From Porphyromonadaceae bacterium UBA7141 (GTDB lineage Bacteria > Bacteroidota > Bacteroidia > Bacteroidales > Muribaculaceae): a stretch of DNA of 39,685 bases. Numbering within the stretch: position 1 is the stretch's first letter; each line of letters begins with the position of its first letter. The translations under genes were made by a program, and so were the position numbers. Below, in pieces: positions 34,304 to 39,685 of the stretch. The notes under the pieces were generated by a model. That model was given only the letters and a program-made list of their open reading frames with translations. It searched no databases and was not told the DNA's origin. The stretch lies in contig DKWX01000005.1 in the NCBI GenBank assembly GCA_002491945.1, positions 1 through 39,685 of the forward strand, read 5' to 3'.

Positions 34304-35575
34304 TCAGTAGCGCACCTTCTCGGCTGCGCCGCCGATGCGGCGTATCAGTATCTGACCGCGCTCGGGGTTATCCACCTTCTGACCGTCAAGTGAGTAATAT
34401 ACTGCTTCTTCCTCTGCAGCCGACAACTTATCGACTCCAACCGATACTCCGTTGATACAGTTGAACTTGCCCCATACCGAATGCGCCCTATATTCGTCTA
34501 CTGATTCCTGCGGCACCCATAGCTCGGCATTGGCATACACCTCTTCGGCAAACATACAGTCCTCGCTCGTTTCCGCACATGCCGGAGGTTGAGTAGATTT
34601 CACAGTCACACTTTTAAGAGATGTATCATAGCGGAATGTGGTGTTGCTTATATCGGTAAGGCTTTCGGGAAGGTCGAGCGACGTGAGTTCAAAACCCCAG
34701 TTGAGGGCTTCGCCGGCTATGCGCTCCACCCCCTCGGGCACCTTAACATCCTTTCGCGCGAACGGCCATGCTATCAGGGTTTTCATCTCCTTGTCGAGCA
34801 GTATCCCGTCGGGGGCGCAATACCATTCGTTGGCCGGGTCAACCTCAAAATTCTCCAGACTCACCAATGCCGTATAGGCATCGTCGCCTATTTCCCTAAC
34901 TCCGGCAGGGATATGTATTTTTGTCATGGAGTTGCAGCGGAAGAATGCCCGTGTCCCGATTTTCTCCACACTTGCAGGCAACTCGCATTCCTTAAGGTTG
35001 CGCGACATTGCCACAAAACCATTAGGTACTGTCTTTATAGAGGCCGGGAGCACTACCTGTTCCAACCCACCTGACCAATAAAGACATTCCTCTCCGATTT
35101 CTGTTGCCGAAGAAGGAAATGTAATCTCCTTAAGGGAATGGGCACCGGCAAAAGCCATGTCGCCAATTCTTACAATTGTTTCCGGCAGGGAAATGGAGGT
35201 CAGTTCACAGATTACGTAATATGCATCCGTAGGATAGTCAGTCTTGTAGATATCCTCATGTTTTTTCCCGGAAGTGATTCCATCGGTGAAGGCATTCCTG
35301 TCAATTTCCACTATGGGATACACCACCATTGCATCATCCGGAGAGGGAAGATACGCCGGAATCTCAATGTCAGTATTTGTGGTACTGAAGTGACACCATC
35401 TCAGTACCATATCATTCGACTGTCCGGAAAGCTTGTCAAACTGCATGTTCATTTCATCCGATATATACATGCACGACTCCCCCGTTTTGCCCCATACATA
35501 CCCTTTGGCTGCCCCTGTAGCAACTCCTCCTAACAGGAGGAGTGCCATAAGCATATGTTTAGTATAATTTCTCAT
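34304..35575 (-). CDS. Secreted BspA-like LRR_5 protein (second paralogue)
   Basis: The 423-residue product starts at the ATG at 35575; an in-frame ATG at 35641 would add 22 residues before a poorer signal peptide. It has a signal peptide (about 1-23, ending GAAKG), an N-terminal region unlike that of the first paralogue and an LRR_5 array (about 115-370, e.g. FPSSATEIGEECLYWSGG and LPASVEKIGTRAFFRCN). The C-terminal tail (YYSLDGQKVDNPERGQ, AAEKVRY) is shared with the first. A repeat-type hairpin at 35593-35627 (TGATGATG/CATCATCA) lies just before the start. It probably acts at the cell surface; its ligand is unknown. Confidence 0.88.
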   Translation of the reverse strand: MRNYTKHMLMALLLLGGVATGAAKGYVWGKTGESCMYISDEMNMQFDKLSGQSNDMVLRWCHFSTTNTDIEIPAYLPSPDDAMVVYPIVEIDRNAFTDGITSGKKHEDIYKTDYPTDAYYVICELTSISLPETIVRIGDMAFAGAHSLKEITFPSSATEIGEECLYWSGGLEQVVLPASIKTVPNGFVAMSRNLKECELPASVEKIGTRAFFRCNSMTKIHIPAGVREIGDDAYTALVSLENFEVDPANEWYCAPDGILLDKEMKTLIAWPFARKDVKVPEGVERIAGEALNWGFELTSLDLPESLTDISNTTFRYDTSLKSVTVKSTQPPACAETSEDCMFAEEVYANAELWVPQESVDEYRAHSVWGKFNCINGVSVGVDKLSAAEEEAVYYSLDGQKVDNPERGQILIRRIGGAAEKVRY

Positions 35576-35592
35576 AAACTTAATGTGTTTAT

Positions 35593-35627
35593 TGATGATG
35601 CAGCCGGCCTTTGACGCTTCATCATCA
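35593..35627 (-). repeat. Inverted repeat just upstream of the second LRR gene
   Basis: TGATGATG (35593-35600) and CATCATCA (35620-35627) pair with a 19-nt loop, starting 18 nt upstream of the LRR ATG. In mRNA it would form a hairpin near the ribosome-binding region; it could also be a coincidence of the repeated trinucleotide. Confidence 0.35.
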
Positions 35628-35726
35628 TCCAGCGGCATCATATTCAGTTGATAGCAAGGTTATAAGAACATTATAAATATCCCCATATCCTTCTACAAAT
35701 CATTGATGGATTTATCATCTTTAGAA

Positions 35727-38240
35727 TTACCACTTTGAAGAAACTTCAAGAGTACAATTCTCCATGAAAAAATTCCCATCTAAAGTTAAACAGTCCGCTT
35801 TTGCTTGTACCCTACCATTTCTGAATGAGTTTGAGCCTGTCAATTTAACCGCCTCTCCTTCAAGGTTTAGAATTCCTCCTGATATTGTAAAGGCATTATC
35901 AGCTTGTATATCTGTTGCAGATAATAGATTTAGCGTTGCCCCAGTTAAGATAATGAACTTACAAATATTATTGGAAGTCTGTTTAATGTCAACATGTGGC
36001 AATGAATAGGTTTTTGTCACATTCAATAGCCGAACATTATTTGCACACAGTTTAAAAAAAGGCAAACTACCTGTTTTCCATACTGATATAAGCAAATCGT
36101 TATTGCTGCTTGGAGATGCGTTCGGTCCTATATCGAACGTAACCTTAGACAACGGTTGAACAACATAGTCAGATCTAATAATAGATTTGCCATTATACGA
36201 CGTTACAACGCAACCCTTTAGATTGGTACCAGAAATAGTATAAGATGTAGAAGAATTAATAATTGAATACTTATCATCCTTAGGAACTCCAAGCCATACC
36301 TCAAATTCAGGGTCACCCAGTAAATTATTAGTATGCCTATCTTCATTGCCTGATATGAGACTACTTGGCATAATTCTTGAAAGCAGCTCTGCTATTCCGA
36401 TTTTCCTATTGGATTTTAGATATTCCCCAAAAAAAGATTCTATATATCCGGAATTAGTCCAATGCCCTTCTCTTGTATTACCAAGCAATGCTACTCCTCC
36501 ATAACGTCCAGCTACCGTAAATGATGTACCCATATTATATTCGACACCTCTTTCAGGAGGGAAATCAAACGGCATAATTGTACAAGACAACGAGTATGCT
36601 ACTGCCGGACTATAGTCATTACCAAGCAGATCCAAGCTATTGTCCGGATCAATATGACTCAGTCCTGTATCAATAGGACCAACTGTAGGCTGAATATATC
36701 GCCATGTCTTCCAGTATGATGCGCCTTGTTTCCCTGCACACCCAATAGAACCTGGCTGACCATGTCCCTGCCAACTCATAAGTCCTACATTTTTCATCGC
36801 ATTAATGACTTGAGAACCTGTTGGTGTTCTCAAATTAAAATCATTAATTCTTACTGTATCTTTCATCCATTCAAATGAAATATACGAACTTAGAGGCATT
36901 GATATATTCTTTGATTCAAAATAAATACCATCTTCCTGAGTGAATCCAAAGCCACGCGCAAGATATTGAGTATCACCCTTACCTGGCCATGATTCATAGA
37001 GTACAAGCTTTCGGAAATAGTTATAAATCTCTCGGCTATCCCTGCACATTAATCTACCGACTGGAAGCGATGGATTTATACTTGCCCATGTTGATTTGGT
37101 ATAAAGGCCATTTGAGAGTTTCTGAAGATTATCCACTTCCTGCGAAAAATCTACAAAATATATATCAGAGGGTATATAATATTTATGATATGCATCACTC
37201 CCAGTAAAATTATTATGGTTATACTTTCGCACGGGCATTTTCCCAGCCCGGGAGTCTCCGGCGAGCAGAAGGAAATAGTGGCCGTCCTTCTGGTAACGCC
37301 ATTTCAGCCATTTGCGAAGTGCCGCCGCCTCATCCCAGATGGAGTCAGCCGGGTTTACGGCATAGCCGGGTGTGGATAGGATTGATTCCATCGTCACCAC
37401 TTCTGCAGTGTACCCTTTCTGGCGCTTCCATACCGCGAGTTTCTCAAAGTCTGCCTTGAGATCGTCGGTCGTGACTATTATGTATCGGTCGTTTACTGAC
37501 TGATACGATGATGAGGCACGATTTGCACCGGAAATGTCGGACATCGGTGGATTGACCACGAAATCAGTCAGCAACGGTGAATATCGCGGTTCGGGAGGGA
37601 ATACCGGCGGGGAAGACATCTCGGCTGCCGTGCACTCGCGGTAGTCAAGACGCACCTGTATGTCGTTGTAGCATACTATCTGTCTTGCAGCACTGTTGTA
37701 GGTGACAGGACATATGGACACTGTCACAAAATGCTGCCAACCCTCAAAGAAGTTGTCACCCTCTACCCTTACTTCCACCTTATCGGATGAAGTTGAGTAT
37801 TTCTCCCGGTCGGGGGAAGTAAAGGGTGTACCGGCGGAGTTCATGTATTCTATATCCTGCACGGGTATCAACTCATTAGGGAGCGTGATGCTCTTTTCCT
37901 CTCCTCCGGAAAGCAGGGTCACACTGAAGTCAGTACTGTATGACGGCACGAGAAAGCAAATGTGGTGAACCGGTAACGCGGGGGCACCCATCTCACCTAT
38001 ATTCCCCATCTCGGGCATATTGATTTCAGAATATACGGCACCATCTTCCGTCTCCACGTCTCTTACCGTAAGGTCAGCGTAATTGTATCTGACCGTATGC
38101 TCTATGCTTCCCGAAGCCATTGCGGCCAGCGATGCGCATACCATCCCCGCCAAACAGACGGCAGGGCGCACAATCGCCTTTATTGCCGGGAGGCCATATA
38201 ATCGGTTGTATCGTTTCATAGCTGTGGGGGTTGATGACAT
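35727..38240 (-). CDS. Gingipain-like C25-family cysteine protease
   Basis: This 837-residue exported protein has a signal region (about 8-43, ending AMASG), an N-terminal propeptide-like beta domain (about 44-240) and a peptidase C25 domain (about 250-680). Likely catalytic residues are H493 (SWQGHGQPG) and C553 (SLSCTIMPFDF), matching the His-Cys order of gingipains. The GGVALLGNTREGHWTNSG and NLLGDPEFEVWLG blocks are also typical. The last ~150 residues look like a parallel beta-helix/coathanger-type repeat (ILNLEGEAVKL, TLDGNFFMENC); no T9SS tail follows. The ATG at 38240 overlaps the S74 gene stop as TGATG; an ATG at 38219 is an alternative. Base composition changes sharply at about 37236. 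Confidence 0.9.
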   Translation of the reverse strand: MSSTPTAMKRYNRLYGLPAIKAIVRPAVCLAGMVCASLAAMASGSIEHTVRYNYADLTVRDVETEDGAVYSEINMPEMGNIGEMGAPALPVHHICFLVPSYSTDFSVTLLSGGEEKSITLPNELIPVQDIEYMNSAGTPFTSPDREKYSTSSDKVEVRVEGDNFFEGWQHFVTVSICPVTYNSAARQIVCYNDIQVRLDYRECTAAEMSSPPVFPPEPRYSPLLTDFVVNPPMSDISGANRASSSYQSVNDRYIIVTTDDLKADFEKLAVWKRQKGYTAEVVTMESILSTPGYAVNPADSIWDEAAALRKWLKWRYQKDGHYFLLLAGDSRAGKMPVRKYNHNNFTGSDAYHKYYIPSDIYFVDFSQEVDNLQKLSNGLYTKSTWASINPSLPVGRLMCRDSREIYNYFRKLVLYESWPGKGDTQYLARGFGFTQEDGIYFESKNISMPLSSYISFEWMKDTVRINDFNLRTPTGSQVINAMKNVGLMSWQGHGQPGSIGCAGKQGASYWKTWRYIQPTVGPIDTGLSHIDPDNSLDLLGNDYSPAVAYSLSCTIMPFDFPPERGVEYNMGTSFTVAGRYGGVALLGNTREGHWTNSGYIESFFGEYLKSNRKIGIAELLSRIMPSSLISGNEDRHTNNLLGDPEFEVWLGVPKDDKYSIINSSTSYTISGTNLKGCVVTSYNGKSIIRSDYVVQPLSKVTFDIGPNASPSSNNDLLISVWKTGSLPFFKLCANNVRLLNVTKTYSLPHVDIKQTSNNICKFIILTGATLNLLSATDIQADNAFTISGGILNLEGEAVKLTGSNSFRNGRVQAKADCLTLDGNFFMENCTLEVSSKW

Positions 38241-39319
38241 CAGTCGGTTACTATCATTCGTTTGCTGTCAATCTCCACGCCATCGGCAATCAGGGAGTAG
38301 ATATACATTCCCGGATTGAGCGAGGAGGCTTCGATGCTTACGGAGGTCGATTCACGTTCTGCCACCGGCAGATGCAGTATCTGCTGTCCCTGAAGGTCGT
38401 ACACATATATCGAGGCTTCGCTCACCGACACCGGTATATTGCATACGATTTCGGATGTGGACGAGAATGGGTTGGGACGGTTCTGTTCGAGCACGCACCC
38501 TTCGGCCAGCAACTGGTCACGGTCGGCAGTGGCAGACTTACGCATGATTTCTCCACCTCCCATACGGGCTACAGCTTTCTCCTGCTCTTCAAGGCGACCA
38601 CGGAGATCGCGGACGGCATCTACAAGAATCGGGATGAATCCGATGTAGTCGATACCCATTGTGCCATTTTCATCCTCTACCACAAGTTCCGGGAACAGTT
38701 CCTTGACTTCCTGAGCGAGGAAACCATAGCGGATACGTGGGTCGGGAGGGGTAGGAGCGCATGATTCTTCCATAGACACCATCTCTGCAGATGAGATTTT
38801 GGATGCCGGAGCATCCGATGCTACCGACTGTGCCACCAACGAATAGCTTACCGGAGAGAGAGAAGATAGCATGTCAGCGGAGTTGCTTAGACTCTTTACG
38901 TCGCTTTTCAGACGTGAATCAGAAGTCACTATGAAGCTGTTGGCTCTTATGTCGGTGTAGAAAATAAAGGGAAATGTAGATACAGTAGATAGGCGATTGT
39001 AGGAGAATACGGTACTATTATCAGAAATTCCCTGAATGCCATCTTGAAATCCAAGTTGCATCCTACAAGTTGATGTTGATTGCTCTCCTATCCAGATTTT
39101 CTTACCACCCCCAAAAGCGATATAGCCACCTCGATTGTTAACATTACGACCAAGGAAAACTGCTGATGCCATAGTGTCTACTGGTACCAAAGTAGATGTC
39201 GATCCCTGCGTCATACGTTTCCCGAATACACTCTGGCCATTCGGGTAAAGTGTGAGTTGCGCCTGTATAGGCAACATACTGAGTCCCACCAGACCCAATA
39301 CTAAGGCTAACTTTTTCAT
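38240..39319 (-). CDS. S74 self-cleaving intramolecular-chaperone protein with T9SS type A sorting tail
   Basis: This 359-residue protein has a signal peptide (1-20, ending PIQAQ) and an N-terminal beta region (about 21-130). A peptidase S74 domain follows (about 131-235; the SDSRLKSDVKSL motif at 133-144 holds the Ser/Lys cleavage-site residues, then YGFLAQEVKELFPELV and GIDYIGFIPILVDAV). Next come a short coiled coil (about 236-254) and a T9SS type A domain (about 275-359, EQNRPNPFSS and MYIYSLI, ending KRMIVTD). S74 domains trimerise and cleave themselves from phage tail spikes and similar fibres. Here the tail would send it out through the type IX system. Whether it cleaves is inference. 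Confidence 0.88.
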   Translation of the reverse strand: MKKLALVLGLVGLSMLPIQAQLTLYPNGQSVFGKRMTQGSTSTLVPVDTMASAVFLGRNVNNRGGYIAFGGGKKIWIGEQSTSTCRMQLGFQDGIQGISDNSTVFSYNRLSTVSTFPFIFYTDIRANSFIVTSDSRLKSDVKSLSNSADMLSSLSPVSYSLVAQSVASDAPASKISSAEMVSMEESCAPTPPDPRIRYGFLAQEVKELFPELVVEDENGTMGIDYIGFIPILVDAVRDLRGRLEEQEKAVARMGGGEIMRKSATADRDQLLAEGCVLEQNRPNPFSSTSEIVCNIPVSVSEASIYVYDLQGQQILHLPVAERESTSVSIEASSLNPGMYIYSLIADGVEIDSKRMIVTD

Positions 39320-39685
39320 AACATTGAGGTTTAGTTAGTTATTAAGAAAAGCATCTCATAATCCCACATTACATATTTGCAGGATGTGAAGATTGGAAAC
39401 TCTTTTAGCTATTTTCTCCGCCAACTACCAAGCCGCTCCTACTGATGAACTATATTATCCACAATCTGAAGCACTATGTATGAGCCGGAAGTTCTGTTTT
39501 ATCCCTCTGACCGATCCGATGCCGTCAGAGGCGGGATAAAAGGATTTTTCTCATGGCTGTCCGGGTGTTAGAGTTAAATTTGTGTGTTTAAAACTCGTGT
39601 GCGCTTCTCTGAAACGGTATTCGTCAGTTTGTCGCAAATGTAATGTGTTTAGAATCTTTTCACATTTCCTTTCGACCGCTAATAT
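39320..39685. other. Gene-free interval at the right edge
   Basis: These 366 nt upstream of the S74 gene hold a TACATTTG -7-like box (39635-39642, minus, no clear -33), an imperfect long hairpin (39498-39540) and a 9-codon ATG frame (39525-39554, minus, MRKILLSRL). A leader of about 300 nt would precede the S74 ATG if that box is used. On the plus strand TAAATTTG at 39575-39582 could be a promoter facing outward. Nothing else is recognised. Confidence 0.5.
39498..39540 (-). repeat. Imperfect hairpin upstream of the S74 gene
   Basis: The arms TTTATCC-CTCTGAC (39498-39511) and GTCAGAG-GCG-GGATAAA (39524-39540) pair over 14 bp with a 3-nt bulge. The minus-strand 9-codon frame (ATG at 39554, stop at 39525) runs into it, an arrangement that could act as a leader-peptide attenuator or, equally, be a terminator of a gene lying outside the window. 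Confidence 0.45.

Noticed and set aside
34304..35641. Longer start of the second LRR protein at 35641
   Set aside because: It would add 22 acidic/mixed residues before a good signal peptide that begins at the ATG at 35575, and would include the inverted repeat in the coding region.

Overview
The window looks like a chromosomal segment of a Bacteroidales bacterium, most likely a gut Muribaculaceae-type organism; the family assignment is inference. The indications are: putative promoters of the Bacteroidetes type (TTG, 20-nt spacer, TAnnTTTG) upstream of several genes; a MurA with Asp in place of the catalytic Cys; a DUF4290 gene; BspA-like LRR_5 surface proteins; C10 and C25 secreted cysteine proteases; and a type IX secretion (T9SS) type A sorting domain. 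Most of the DNA is moderately GC-rich, with clearly AT-richer patches near the right end. No tRNA, rRNA, CRISPR array, transposase or phage module was recognised.

Layout. 1-6830: a single 6-kb gene for a secreted C10 (streptopain-like) protease fused to BspA-type LRRs, with a hairpin terminator and a long structured leader. 6830-9997: alaS and a divergent MerR-family regulator, each with its own promoter. 10043-15566 (minus): M23 peptidase, flavodoxin/ferredoxin protein, holA, a CPBP protease, lptB and udk. 15787-18174 (plus): a MlaE-type permease, a MlaF-type ATPase and lipB. 18314-25417 (minus): lipA, a UvrD/PcrA helicase, an orphan HsdR_N nuclease-like protein, an S1/P1 nuclease, nspC, an OmpA-like protein and a small acidic unknown protein. 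25528-32787 (minus): rimM, murA, a DUF4290 protein, tsaB, a FAD oxidoreductase, rarA and a HAD phosphatase. 32955-39319 (minus): a surface/secretion island with two BspA-like LRR paralogues, a gingipain-like C25 protease and, translationally coupled upstream of it, an S74 (self-cleaving chaperone) protein with a T9SS tail.

How it fits together. The centre is conserved housekeeping: translation (alaS, tsaB, rimM), envelope building (murA, lptB, Mla, M23), replication and repair (holA, uvrD, rarA) and lipoylation (lipB and lipA, convergent). The two ends encode large secreted proteins. The right end shows the clearest signs of recent reshuffling: near-identical 3' blocks in two LRR genes whose 5' halves differ, and a sharp base-composition step inside the C25 protease gene. 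The most unusual items are that right-hand island, the roughly 400-nt structured leader of the left-hand protease gene, a predicted leaderless tsaB promoter, interlocked udk/mlaE promoters next to a large nested inverted repeat, and an exact 10-bp inverted repeat upstream of murA.
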